Assembly: GCA_964016985.1 (NCBI GenBank)
Contig: OZ024831.1
Location: 77,912,263-77,976,262 of the forward strand
From: Anodontia alba
Taxonomy: Eukaryota; Mollusca; Bivalvia; Lucinida; Lucinidae
Reading direction: 5' to 3'
Length of the DNA: 64,000 nucleotides
A program made the translations under genes and the position numbers. Positions 1-12,406 of this stretch are shown one piece after another. Each line of letters begins with the position of its first letter. The stretch's first letter is position 1. A model generated the notes under the pieces. That model saw only the letters and a list, made by a program, of their open reading frames with translations. It did no database searches and was not told where the DNA came from.

Positions 1-1020
1 CAGGATTCAGGGTATTATTCAAAACTCGAGCTTCAGCGTCTGGTTCAGGATTCAGGGTATTATTCAAAAGTCGCCAGGGTATTATTTAGAGTATGGTTCA
101 TTATTCAGAGTTTTATTCAAAATACGACCTGCAGTGTCTGGTTCAGGATTCAGCATATTATTCAAAATACGACCTGCAGCGTCTGGTTCATTATTCATGG
201 TATTATTGAAAATACGACCTGCAGCGTCTGGTTCAGGATTCAGGGTTTTATTAAAAAATAACCAGGGTATTATTCAGCGTATGATTCAGTTCTCAGAGTA
301 TTATTCAAAATACGACCCGCAGCGTCCGGTTCAGGATTCAGCGTATTTTTCAAAATACGACCTGCAGCGTCTGGTTCATTATTCAGGGTATTATTCAAAA
401 TACAACCTGCAGCGTCTGGTTCATCATTCAGGGTATTATTCAAAATACGACCCGCAGCGTCTTGTTCATTAATCAGGGTATTATTCAGCGTATGGTTCAG
501 TATTCAGGGTATTATTCAAAATACGACCTGCAGCGTCTTGTTCAGGAGTCAGCGTATTATTAAAAATATTCAAGGTATTATTCAGCGTCTGGTTCATCAT
601 TCAGGGTATTATTCAAAATAGGACCTGCAGCGTCTGGTTCATGATTCAGCATATTATTCAAAATTCGACCTGCAGTCTCTATTTCATTATTCAGGGTATT
701 ATTCCAAATACGACCTGCAGCGTCCGGTTTAGGATTCAGGGTATTATTCAAACATGGCCAGGGTTTTATTTAGCGTATGATTCAGATCTCATCGTATTAT
801 TCAAAATACGACAGGCAGCGACCGGTTCAGGATTCAGCGTATTATTCAAAATACGACCTGCAGCGTCTGGTTCATTATTCAGGGTATTATTCCAAATATG
901 ACCTGCAGCGTCTGGTTCAGTATTCAGGGTATTATTCAAAATACGACCTGCAGCGTCTGGTTCATTATTCAGGGTATTATTCAATAGTGGCCAGGGTATT
1001 ATTCAGCGTATGGTTCAGGA
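1..1020 (+). repeat. 45-bp satellite array (left block)
   Basis: Head-to-tail repeats of a 45-bp unit containing a PstI-like CTGCAG in the segment ACGACCTGCAGCGTCTGGTT, followed by variants of TTCAGGATTCAGGG or TTCATTATTCAGGG and TATTATTCAAAAT. Variant units carry a CCAGGGTATTATT segment in place of the CTGCAG part, which makes the register drift. Because 45 is a multiple of three the array reads open for long stretches (YYSKYDLQRLVHYSG on plus, NNTLNPEPDAAGRIL on minus). I read these as satellite by-products, not proteins. The array begins before the window. The same satellite reappears in reverse orientation at 7290-12205. Confidence 0.95.
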
Positions 1021-4000
1021 TATATTTAGGGTTAGGGTAGCCCCAACTGAAGGGCAATGCAGGGTGAGTGTTTTGGCTGGGGCTAACGTGAGATGGTGTG
1101 TCTAAGACTTGCGACTTTTGGGGTAGCCCTTACTTCTAATGTTTTGTACCTAGGGTTAGGGTTAGTGTTAGTAATAGGTAGAGGTTGCGGTTAACTTAGG
1201 GTTTGCGGTTAATTCTGATGTCTTGTAGCTAGGGTTAGGGTTAGCGTAAACCTGGGGTTAGGGTAGTCCTAACCCTAGGGCTATAAGGATGAGTGTTTGG
1301 GGCTGGGGCTAGCGTGAGATGGTGTGTCTAAGACTTGCGGTTAGTTTTGGGTATTGCGGTTAATTCTAATGTTTCGTAGCTAGGGTTAGTGTTAGTGATG
1401 GGTTAGGGTTAGTGTTTAGGGCTAGGGTAGTAAGAGTTTGACAGGTTTAGTGTAAGGGGCTGGGGCTAGGGTTGGAGGCGCCGCTAAAGGGTTCGGCTAG
1501 TTTTGGGGGTTGCGTTTAATTCTGATGCCTCAGACAATGACGGCCGCTTCATAAAACTTTAACCAGTGGGTTGGGGCTTGACGATATCTCTTTGGATTGG
1601 CCCGCCGTGGTTCAACTATTGGTTTTTATTTACTCTGGCATACAGTAGAATTAGCCATGCGTACTCGTCTTTGTTTATTATAGCGATTAATTTGATTTTT
1701 ATGTTTTCGCTTTGATGCATGGACTGAGTTGGGAGCCTTTATGCGAACCGAATTTTTATGTATTTTTGTATTAAGAGTAGCATCGGGACCCAGGGTGAAG
1801 TTGACCAGCTGTAAAAGTGCTTTAAATCCCCCGGTGGTTTGCTCTACCGACCGTTCTAAGGCGGTGGTCCCGGTGTTAGTCTTACTCTTTGTTGCTTTGT
1901 GGTTTATTCTACGAGGCGATTTGTTGTATGTCTTTCCGTGTGTCATTTTGTTCTTGTGTTTTTCAGTCCTTTTAGTTTGCGATTACCTCGCTTGGGGAAG
2001 AGAGAGCTAATCTTAGTGCTTTTCGTACGTTTGTTCGGTTTGTGCTTATTTAGATTTGTCTGTTTCCTCTTCCTCTTGGGGTCTGGGAAGGGCTGCGGTT
2101 TGTGATTGTGGCACTCCCTGGACTTTTCTCTTACCTATTTTGGGGATAGGGTTAGGGTAGCCCCAACCCCAGGGCCTATGTAGGATGAGTCTTTGGGGCT
2201 GGGGCTAGGATGAGAGGGTGCGACTGAGACTTGCGGTTAGTTTGAGGATTGTGGTTACTTCTGATGTCTTCTAGCTAGTGTTAGTGTAACCCTAGGGTTA
2301 GGGAAGCCCCAATCATAGGGCTTGCAGGGTGTGTGTTTAGGGCTAAGGCTACGGTGAGAGTTTGTGACTCTTGGGGTTAGTTTTGGGGTTGCAGTTAATT
2401 CTAATGTTTTGCAGCTAGGGTTAGTGTAAGTGTTAGTGATAGGTTAAGGTTAGGGTTTGGGGTTAGGGCAAGGGTAGTAGGGGCTTGACAGGGTTAGTGT
2501 TAGGGGCTGGGGCTAGGGTTGGAGGCTGTCACTAAAGGTTGCGGTTAGTTTTGGGGTTGTGGTTAATTCTGATGCCTTGCAGCTAGGGTTAGGGTTAGGG
2601 TAGTCCCAACACTGTGGCTATGCAGGGAGAGTCTTTGCTGCTGGGGCTAGGGCAAGAGGGTGTGTCTGAGACGAGGTTAGTTTTGGGATTGTGTTTATTC
2701 TAATGTTTCATACCTAGGGCTGGGGTTAGGGTAAGCGATAGGTTAGGGTTAGGGGTTAGACCTAGGGTAGTAAGGGCTTGACAGGGTGAGTGTTAGGGCT
2801 GGGGCTAGGGTTGGAGGCTTTAGGTTGCGGTTAGTTTGGGGGTCGCGGTTAATTCTGATGTCTTTTAACTATGGTTAGGATTAGGATAAACCTAGGGTTA
2901 GGGTAGCTCCAACCCAGGGGCTATGCAGGGTGAGTGTTTGGGGCCGGGGCTAGGTTGAGAGCGTGTGTCTAAGAGGCGGTTAGTTTTGGGGTTGCGGTTA
3001 GAATGTTTTGTACCTAGGATTAGGGTTAGTGATAGGTTAGGGTTAGGGTTAGGGTTAGTGCTAGGGTAGTAGGGGCTTGTCAGTGGTATGAGGCTGGGAT
3101 TAGGGTTGGAGGCTGCTGCTAAAGGTTGCGGTTAGTTTAGGGGCTGCAGTTTATTCTGACGTCTTCTAGGATGGGTTAGGGTTAAGGTAACCCTAGGGTT
3201 AGGGTAGCCCCAACCTTGGGGCTATGCAGGGTGTGTTTGGGGTTGGGGCTGGAGTGTGAGTGTGTGTTTAAGACTTCTGGTTGGTTTTGGCGTTGTGGTT
3301 AATTCCAATATTTTGTAGCTATGGTTAGGGTATGGGCTGGGCAGGGTGAGTGTTTTGGGCTGGGACCAGGGTTAGAGGCTGTGGCTAAGAGTTGCTGTTA
3401 GTTTAATGGTTGTGGTTTATTTTAAATGGGTTAGAGCTAGGGTTAGGGTTAGGGGTTAGATCTGGGGTTAGTAGGGGCTGGATAGGGGTAGTGTTAGATG
3501 CTGGGGCTAGGTTTAGCGTCTTTGGCTAGCCTTGCGGTTAGTTTTGGGGTTGCGGTTAATTCCAATGTTTTGTAGTTAGGGTTAGGGTTAGGGCTGGGCA
3601 GGGTGAGTGTTTTGGGCCGTGTTTTGGGCTGGGGCTAGGGTTAGACGCTGCTGCTGTTTTGCGGTTAGTTTAGGGCTTGCGGTTAATTCTAATGATTTTC
3701 AGCTATGGTTAGGGTTAGTGATAGAGTAGGGTTAGGGTTAAGTGTTAGGGCTGGGTGAGTAGGGGCTGGACATGGGTAGTGTTAGAGGCTGGAGCTAGGG
3801 TTAGGTGCTTCTGTTGAGCATTGCGGTTATTTCTGGTGTTGCGGTTAATTGCAGTGTTTTTAACTAGGGTTAGGGTTAGTCTGGGAACGGTGATGATTTT
3901 GGGCTGGGGCCAGGATGACTAAGCGTTGCGGTTAGTTTAGGGGTTGCGGTTAATTCTAATGATTTTTACCTAGGGTTAGGGCTACTGATAAGTTAGGGTT

Positions 4001-4500
4001 AGGATTAGGGGTTAGGGCTGAGGTAAGTAGGGGCTGGACAGGGGTAGTGTTAGAGGCTGGGGCTAATGTTAGGGGTTAATGTTAGAGGCGGTGGCTAAGA
4101 GTTGCGGTTAGTTTAGAGGTTGCGTGAATTATAATGATTTTCACCTAGGGTTAGGGTTAGCGATAGGTTAAGGTTAGCTTTAGGGGTTAGGGCTGGGGTA
4201 AGTAGGGGCTGGACAGGGGTAGAGGCTGGGGCTAGGGCTAGCGGCTTAGGCTGAGCCTTGGGGTTAATTCTAGGGTTGCGGTTAATTGCAGTGTTTTGTA
4301 GCTAGGGTTAGGGTTTGGGCTCGGCAGGGTGAGGGTTTTGGGCTGGGGCCAGGGTTAGAGGCCGTGGCTAAGTATTGCGATTAGTTTAGGGATTGCGGTT
4401 AATTCTAATGATTTTCAGCTAGTGTTAGGGTTAGTGATAAAGTTAGGGGATAGGGGTGTGGTGAGTAGGGGCTGGACAGGGATTAGGGTTAGGGTTAGGG
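1021..4500. repeat. Degenerate TTAGGG-rich telomere-like array
   Basis: G/T-rich plus strand with dozens of TTAGGG, GGGTTAGGG and related hexamers embedded in a longer degenerate unit. Landmarks recur about every 150 bp: GCGGTTAATTCTAATG (near 1208, 1356, 2392, 2845, 3553 and 3680, with further variants), GGGGCTGGGGCTAGGGT, and TAGTAGGGGCTGGACAGG. Alternating unit types suggest a ~300-bp higher-order period. TTAGGG is the telomeric repeat of molluscs and vertebrates. This looks like a subtelomeric or interstitial telomere-like satellite, not a functional telomere, because perfect runs do not exceed a few hexamers. A D retroposon copy splits it at about 1528-2145. Confidence 0.85.
1591..2132 (-). 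mobile_element. Dispersed retroposon D, copy 1
   Basis: This non-TTAGGG block interrupts the telomere-like array; array sequence resumes on both sides (before ~1528 and after ~2145). It is homologous to blocks at 14746-15164, 17112-17470, 29065-29545 and 54553-54754. Sense strand (minus here) is defined by the poly(A) end of copy 2. On the sense strand it encodes a Lys/Arg-rich stretch including HGKTYNKSPRRINHKATKSK and the downstream GPDATLNTKIHKNSVRIK. A one-base loss near 1976-1980, relative to the copy at 29065, breaks that frame. The opposite strand carries a hydrophobic frame ending GSGKGCGL. No known protein family is recognised. It could equally be the 3' part of a larger retroelement. 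Confidence 0.7.
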
Positions 4501-5898
4501 TGAGGGCTTTTTTCTTCGCTGTTCGCAGTAAGGAATTATTCCCTATTGTGGATCTTGATGTCAGCGACCAGGTTCATTCAAGTTGATTGGAGGGAGTCCA
4601 CGTGAGCCAACTTTGGCGAGAAAGTAATTACCTCTCTTCTCATACAGGGCTACTCTAAATGGAAGGAACATATTTTCTGATCAGAATAGCCCCCTTTTAA
4701 AGAGGGATTTATAAACCAGGAAAGGATCTGTTCCGCTGGAATGGTCTCCCTTTGAAAGGGAGGTGAGTGTTGAGATGTATCTCTGTTCACCGTAACCTTT
4801 TCATCCCTGCAGATCAAAACAGATACTGTGCAAACAGTGTAGATCCAGATGAGAAAATAAAAAGCATTTTTTATTGCTGTTTAAGTGCAAAAAGGTATAA
4901 GATTAAAATATCATTTTAACCTTCCTTTACCACTCTCTCTGGACTAATTTTAGCAGATGATAAATTGAGGACATATTTCTGATTTTTCATAGAAACAAGA
5001 TTTGGCATTCCATGCAAATTTTCTGGACACAATTTGCATGAAATGCCAAAGCCTATTTTCTGGTGAATATAAGAAAATATTTAAAAAATTTCATCTGAAA
5101 ATTTTACTTAGCATGTTAAGCGTTGAAGTTAAACTACTCGACTGCAACCTATTTGGTAGACAATGGCAGCTATTTATTGAAATCCATTCGAGTTGCAACT
5201 TCAGGACACTGACACAACCATTGAAACCAGGACAGAACAAGATCTATGCAGCAGTGATATTATCATAGATTATCTAATATTTGGACAGAAAAAAGAATTG
5301 TTAACCCTTGAGGCACTATCAGAATTGTTCTTTATATTTCTTGATATTTCATGTAAATTGTCTGCTTAATAGAGGATTTACATGTAGTGTTGAGCCTTGT
5401 TTTCTCCTAACAAAAATCTTAGAATGTCGTCTGTAGCCGTTGCGACAGGCTTTGCTACTGTAAGGAAGTTACCAATTTTGCCAAGGTAGGCAATTTCTCA
5501 TAATCTTCCGTTACAGTATTTGTAACTTCCTGACATCAATAATTTTAAGTAAAGCTTGTGTCCTATACTTTTTTTTCAGTCCGAACTTATGGTTATCTAG
5601 CCTTTACCACTCTATAGGCAAATTCAGCAGATGACAAATTGATGATATTTTTATTTTTACCTGAAAACAAAATTAAGAATAAATTAAGATGCCATACCCT
5701 TTTCAAATTTTCAGCCAATCAGATTACTTTATCCAGATTGTTCGTCCATCTGTCTGTTTTTACGTATGCCTGTTATGTACACCACAATAGTTTGCGGTTT
5801 GTCAAAAGAAATATATATATAAACCATCAATAGTTCTTATTTTACTTAGATCCTTAGATTTCCATGGTTGGCAGACTCCACTAGCTGTCAAACAAGAG
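4501..5898. other. Low-copy region without recognised gene
   Basis: Sequence becomes non-repetitive after the telomere-like array. I find no convincing coding region; frames up to about 90 residues are low complexity or unlike any family I know. A hairpin lies at 5004-5047, and weaker inverted pairs lie at 5463-5472/5522-5531. Confidence 0.5.
5004..5047. repeat. Hairpin: 17-bp arms, 10-bp loop
   Basis: The left arm 5004-5020 (GGCATTCCATGCAAATT) and right arm 5031-5047 are reverse complements with one mismatch, separated by ten bases. The arms contain an octamer-like ATGCAAAT core. Function is unknown; it may be the remnant of a small foldback element. Confidence 0.7.
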
Positions 5899-6034
5899 CA
5901 ATATAAGCGTAACTGTACCAAATTTAGTGACACAGAGGCCCAAAAGTTTGTAACCGAAAATCATGATTGGTAAGACCCGGCAAGCGAAGCACATCCCCCT
6001 TCGAGCATACATCAATCTGCGTAAATCATGAGAA
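5899..6034. repeat. Duplicated segment, copy 1
   Basis: This block is a diverged direct repeat of 6421-6592. Shared anchors are CAATATAAGCG, TTTAGTGACAC, CCGGCAAGCGAAGCACATCC and the following GCA(T/C)ACATCAA. Copy 1 lacks a ~35-bp stretch found in copy 2. I see no coding signal conserved between the copies, so this is most likely an old dispersed element or a local duplication. Confidence 0.75.
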
Positions 6035-6420
6035 AGTCCAACCGCAGACATCAGGTAAGAGACGCCTACCGATCGATTAAAGATCGTCCCCCACCGTGCC
6101 ACCTCAGCCAGCATGGCCCACGCATCACGGCAATCCCGGGCATCAGCAAGGAGAGTGTCCCAGGCAGCGAGACCTGCAACATGTAAACTCAACCCCCCAA
6201 AAATGGCGAACAATCCGCTAAGATACACGTCACTGACAAATCAAGCTTAGTTTTAGAAGAATTTAGAATGTGTACTACTGCAAATGTTAAGGTATAATAT
6301 AGTAATTTAATTCAGTACACCGCAGTATCAACATCAGCACTTAGGAACTGATTCAGAGCAGATGATATCCTAGGGGACGAAGGAAACATCCACCAGCAGA
6401 GATACCGACACAGTGGTTTG

Positions 6421-6592
6421 CAATATAAGCGCAACTATACCAAGTTTAGTGACACTGAGGCTTTCTGTTATTAAAACGTCGTCAGTGTATCTAAACCTCA
6501 AAAGTGTGAAACCGAAACAGCTGATTGGCAAAACCCGGCAAGCGAAGCACATCCCTCTCAGAGCACACATCAACCGACGTAGATCAAGAGAC
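6421..6592. repeat. Duplicated segment, copy 2
   Basis: Direct, diverged repeat of 5899-6034, about 520 bp downstream, with an extra internal segment around 6463-6500. The two copies differ by scattered substitutions. Confidence 0.75.
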
Positions 6593-7289
6593 AGGGAGCA
6601 AACAATTCGAGGAAATGAGGAACTTAGTCTACAATATGGTATCGTGAAAGGACGACTTGCATAAAATTATATTAACTGAATAATTATGTGATTACGTTTG
6701 CAGCTTAAAGTGAATACTGAAACACTGACTGAACTCTGAACTTTATCCCAAACCGCGAACCAAATCTTGAACTGATTAATTAAGAATCCTGCCCCGTAGA
6801 CTGAATCAAGAACTACACTAAATTTAGAATCTTGTAGTGTTTCCTTAATCATGGACTGAACTCTGATTTTGTTCAGTTTGAATCCTAATTTCAACCATGC
6901 ATCGTGAACTGAAACTTGAACTGGCATATGTTGAAATCCGGAACTAAATTTTGAACCTTTGATTTAGTCCTGAGTCAATAAAAAATATCGGAAATCGTTA
7001 CGTTTGATTTTTTTTCAAAGTTCATATATCGAGCACGGATTTTCAACACTTTATCAAGCTACGCTTATAAAAACATAAGCGTCGGCAAAAATGGCTTTTA
7101 CAGATGCACCAATTACGGATGCATTATCACTATAAATTTTATAACAATACTTATCGCTGATGCATATACCCTAACTAAACCTATACCTATATACGAAGGT
7201 AAGTCAAGAATTAATGGCGATTACCAAATAAAACAGAACATGTAGCATAAACATCAGTTTTAACTGCTTATGCTGAAACCTTAAACATG
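6593..7289. other. No gene seen; AT-rich spacer
   Basis: Low-complexity AT-rich spacer with repeated short motifs around CTGAACT/TTGAACT between 6700 and 6960. These may be very decayed relatives of the adjoining satellite, whose minus-orientation unit contains CTGAATCCTGAACC. No supported coding sequence. Confidence 0.4.
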
Positions 7290-10200
7290 TTAGCATACTG
7301 AATGCTGAACCAGACACTGAATAATACCCTAGCCAAGTTTTAATAATTCAGACGCTGAATAATACCTTGGAATATTTTATGAATAATACCCTGAGTCCTG
7401 AACCAGGCGCTGAATAATACGCTGGTCGTATTTTGAATAATTCCCTGAATAATACGCTGAATATTGAACTAGACGCTGAAGAATACCCTGCACATTTTTT
7501 AATAATACCCTGAATCCTGGACCAGACGCCGAATAATACGCTAGTCGTATTTTGAATAATACCACGAATAATATGCTGAATACTGAACCAGACGCTGAAT
7601 AATACCCTGGCCATTTCTGAATAATAGCCTGAATCCTGAACCAGATGCTGCAGGTCGTATTTTGAATAATACCCTGAATACTGATCAAGACGCTGAATAA
7701 TAACCTGGACATTTTTTAATAATACGCTGAATCCTGAACCAGATGCTGCAGGTCGTATTTTGAATAATACCCTGAATACTGAACCAGACGCTGAATAATA
7801 CCCTGGACATTTTTTAATAATACGCTGAATCCTGAACCAGATGCTGCAGGTCGTATTTTGAATAATACCCTGAATACTGAACCAGAAGCTGAATAATACC
7901 CTGGACATTTTTAATAATACACTGAATCCTGAACCAGAGGCTGCAAGTCGTATTTTGAATAATACCCTGAATCGTGAACCAGACGCTGAATAATACCCTG
8001 GACATTTTTAACAATACGTTGAATCCTGATTCAGACGCTGCAGGTCGTATTTTGAATAACACCCTGAATCGTGAACAAGACGCTGAATAATACCCTGACC
8101 TCTTTTCAATAATACCCTGAATGATGAACCAGACGCTGCAATTCGTATTTTGAATAATACCTTGAATCCTGAACCAGACGCTGCAGGTCGTACTTTCAAT
8201 AATACCTCGAATACTGAACCATACGCTGAATAGTATCCTGACCATGTTTGAATAATACCCTGAATAATGAACCCGACGCTGCAGGTCGTATTTTGAATAA
8301 TAATGAACCAGAACCTGCAGGTCATATTTTGAATAATACCCTGAATAATAAAACAGACGCTGCAGGTCGTATTTTGAATAATACCCTGAATCGTAATCAA
8401 GACGCTGAATAATACCCTAAACTTTTTTTTTTATAATACGATGAATCCTGAACCAGCCGCTGCAGGTCGTATTTTGAATAATACCCTGAATACTGAATCA
8501 TACACTGAATAATACCCTGGCCATTTTTTAATAATACCCTGAATCCTGAACCAGACGCTGCCGGTTGTACTTTGAATAATACCCTGAATAATGAACCAGA
8601 CGCTGCAGCTTGTATTTTGAATAATACGCTGAATCCTGAAACAGACGCTGCAGGTCGTGTTTTGAATAATACCCTGAATCCTGAACCATACGCTGAATAA
8701 TACCCTGGCCTCTTTTCAATAATACCCTGAATAATGAACAAGACGCTGCAGCTCGTATTTTGAATAATACACTGAATCCTGAAACAGACGCTGCAGGTCG
8801 TGTTTTGAATAAAACCCTGAATCCTGAACCATACGCTGAATAATACCCTGGACTCTTTTCAATAATATCCTGAATGATGAACCAGACGTTGCAGTTCGTA
8901 TTTTGAATAATACCCTGAATCGTGAACCAGACGCTGAATAATACCCTGGACATTTTTTATAATACGCTGCATCTCGAACCATACGCTACAGGTCGTATTT
9001 TGAATAATACCCTGAATACTGAACCAGACGCTGAATAATACCCTGGACATTTTTAATAATACGCTGAATCCTGAACCAGACGCTGCAGGTGGTATTTTTA
9101 ATAATACCCTGAATCGTGAACCAGACGCTGAATAATACCCTGGACATTTTTTAATAATACGCTGAATCCTGAACCAGACGCTGCAGGTCGTATTTTGAAT
9201 AATACCTTGAATCGTGAACAAGACGCTGAATAATACCCTGGACATTTTTTAATAATACCCTGAATCCTAAACCAAACGCTGCAGGTCGTATTTTGAATAA
9301 TAATGAAGCAGACGCTGCATGTCGTATTTTGAATAATACCCTGAATAATGAAGCAGACGCTGAATAATACCCTGAATAGTTTTTAATAATACGCTGAATC
9401 CTGAACCAGACGCTGCAGGTCGTATTTTGAATAATATCCTGAATACTGAACCATACGCTGAATAATAACCTGGACATTTCTTAATAATACCCTGAATCCT
9501 GTACCAGACGCTGCAGGTCGTATTTTGAATAATACCCTGAATAATGAACCAGATGCTGCAGGTTGTATTTTCAATAATACGCTGAATCCTGAACCAGACG
9601 CTGCAGGTCGTATTTTGAAAAATACCCTGAATGATGAACCAGACCCTGCAGGTCGTATTTTAAATAATACCCTGAATCCTGAACCAGACGCTGCAGGTCG
9701 TATTTTGAATAATACCCTGAATACTGAACCATACGCTCAATAATACCCTGGACATTTTCGAATAATACCCTGAATCCTGAACCAGGCGCTGCAGCTCATA
9801 TTTTGAATAATACGCTGAATACTGAACCAGACGCTGCAGGTCGTGTTTTCAATAAAAACCCGAATCCTGAGCCATACGCTGAATAATACCCTGGCCTCTT
9901 TTGAATAATACCCTGAATGATGAACCAGACGCAGCAGCTCGAATTTTGAATAATACGCTGAATCCTGAACCAGACGCTGCAGGCCGTGTTTTGAATAATA
10001 CCCTAAATAATGAACCAGACGCTGCAGCTCGTATTTTGAAAAATACGCTGAATCCTAAACCAGACGCTGCAGGTCGTGTTTTGAATAATACCCTGAATCC
10101 TGAACCATACGCTGAATAATACTCTGGCCTCTTTTCAATAATACCCTGAATAATGAACCAGACGCTGCAGCTCGTATTTTGAATAATACCCTATATCCTG

Positions 10201-12205
10201 AACCAGACGCTGCAGGTCGTGTTTTGAAAAATACCCTGAATCCTGAACCATACGCTGAATAATTCCCTGGCCTCTTTTGAACAATACCCTGAATGGTGAA
10301 CCAAACGCTGCAGCTCGTATTTTGAATAACACACTAGATCCTGAACCAGACGCTGCAGGTCGTGTTTTGAATATTACCCTGAATAATGAACCAGACGCTA
10401 CAGCTCGTATTTTGAATAATACGCCGAATCCTAAATCAGACGCTGCAGGTCGTGTTTTCAATAATACCCTGAATCCTGAACCAAACGCTGAATAATACCC
10501 TGGTCTCTTTTCAATAATACCCTGAATCCTGAACCAGACGCTGCAGGTCGTATTTTCAATAATATCCTGAATACTGAACCATACGCTGAATAATATCCTG
10601 ACCATTTTTGAATAATACCCTGAATAATGAACAAGACGCTGCAGGTCGTATTTTCAATAATACCCTGAATACTAACCATACGCTGAATAATATCCTGACC
10701 ATTTTTTAATAATACCCTGAATAATGAACTAGACGCTACAGCTCGTATTTTGAATAATACGCTGAATCCTGAACAAGACGCTGCAGGTCGTGTTTTGAAT
10801 AATACCCTGAATCCTGAACCATTCGCTGAACCCTGGCCTCATTTCAATAATACCCTGAATGATGAACCAGACGCTGCAGTTCGTATTTTGAATAATACCC
10901 TGAATCCTGAACCAGACGTTGCAGGTCGTATTTTCAATAATACCCTGAATACTGAACCATACGCTGAATAATATCCTGATCATTTTTTAATAATACCCTG
11001 AATAATGAACCAGACGCTGCAGCTCGTATTTTGAATAATACGCTGAATTCTGAACCAGACGCTGCAGGTCGTGTTTTGAATAATACTCTGAATCTTGAAC
11101 CATACGCTGAATAATACCCTGGCCTCTTTTGAATAATACCCTGAATAATGAACCAGACGCTGCAGCTCGTATTTTGAATAATACGCTGAATCCTGAACCA
11201 GACGCTGCAGGTCGTGTTTTGAATAATACCCTGAATCCTGAACCATACGCTGAATAATACCCTGGCCTCTTTTGAATAATAACCTGAATGATGAACCAGA
11301 CTCTGCAGTTCGAATTTTGAATAATACCCTGAATCCTGAACCAGACGCTTCAGGTCGTATTTTCAATAATACCCTGAATACTGAACCATACGCTGAATAA
11401 TATCCTGACCATTTTCGAATAATACCCTGAATAAAGAACCAGACGCTGCAGGTCGTATTTTGAGTAATACGCAGAATCCTAAACCAGACGCTGCAGGTCG
11501 TGTTTTGAATAATACCCTGAATCCTGAACCACACGCTGAATAATACCCTCGCCTCTTTTCAATAATACCCTGAATGATGAACCAGACGCTGTAGTTCGTA
11601 TTTTGAATAATACCCTGAATCCTGAACCAGACGCTGCAGGTCGTTTTTTCAATAATACCCTGAATACTGAACTATACGCTGAAAAATATCCTGACCATTT
11701 TTGAATAATACCCTGAATAATGAACCAGACGCTACAGCTCGTATTTTGAATAATACGCTGAATCCTGGACAAGACGCTCCAGGTCGTGTTTTGAATAATA
11801 CCCTGAATAATGAACCAGACGCTGAATAATACCCTTGCCTCTTTTCAATAATACCCTGAATGATGAACCATACGCTGCAGTTCGTATTTTGAATAATACC
11901 CTGAATCCTGAACCAGACGCTGCAGGTCGTATTTTCAATAATACCCTGAATACTGAACCATACGCTGAATAATATCCTGACCATTTTTGAATAATACCCT
12001 GAATAATGAACCAGACGCTGCAGCTCGTATTTTGAATAGTACGCTGAATCCTGAACCAGACGCTGCAGGTCGTGTTTTGAATAATACCCTGAATAATGAA
12101 CCAGACGCTGCAGGTCGTATTTTGAATAATATCCTGAATACTGAACCATACGCTGAATCCTGAACCGTGAATAATGAACCGTGAACCAGATGCTAACTTT
12201 ACGCT
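7290..12205 (-). repeat. 45-bp satellite array (right block, inverted)
   Basis: About 4.9 kb of the same 45-bp satellite as 1-1020, reverse-complemented (GAACCAGACGCTGCAGGTCG core plus TATTTTGAATAATACCCTGAA). A longer variant unit lacks CTGCAG and reads GAATAATACCCTGGACATTT or ...TGGCCTCTTTT. It is interspersed regularly, giving local higher-order periods: ~98 bp at 7705-8000 and ~283 bp at roughly 10690-12000, judged from recurrence of TATCCTGACCATTTTT. The right end abuts the 3'-truncated LINE copy 1 at about 12205, so satellite expansion or recombination removed the LINE tail. Long frames through the array are repeat artefacts. Confidence 0.95.
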
Positions 12206-12211
12206 CGTCTT

Positions 12212-12406
12212 TTAAAGTGTTGTTCTATTAATTTCTGGTGACAAATCTTTATAACCATACAGTAAAAGATTTAAGCTAGGATTCTGGTAGTGGGAATTAG
12301 AATCAAGAAATACAGTTCGATGAAGCTGGTAATTTCTACAATGAAAAGAAAAGAAGTGTTGCGCATCCTCGACACTGCCACAAAGACATAAGGGAGAATC
12401 AGACAT
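12212..12406 (-). pseudogene. LINE copy 1 C-terminal Cys/His domain
   Basis: Residual frame encoding the C-terminal CxC...HxxxxxC motif (LCLCGSVEDAQHFF then HC) followed by a leucine-rich tail. The equivalent in copy 2 lies at 24416-24655 (LCSCGSVEDAQHFF). Such a terminal Cys/His cluster is usual in CR1/Jockey-type LINEs. The frame stops early at INRTTL, where copy 2 continues, because the element is truncated next to the satellite. Confidence 0.8.

Noticed and set aside
1021..4500. Active telomere end
   Set aside because: TTAGGG units are degenerate and embedded in a longer satellite, with other DNA on both sides.
7348..12149. Series of minus-strand frames of 100-186 residues rich in YYSKYDLQRL-type repeats
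   Set aside because: They are translations of a 45-bp satellite whose length is a multiple of three; several frames are open at once and none has a distinct start or end.
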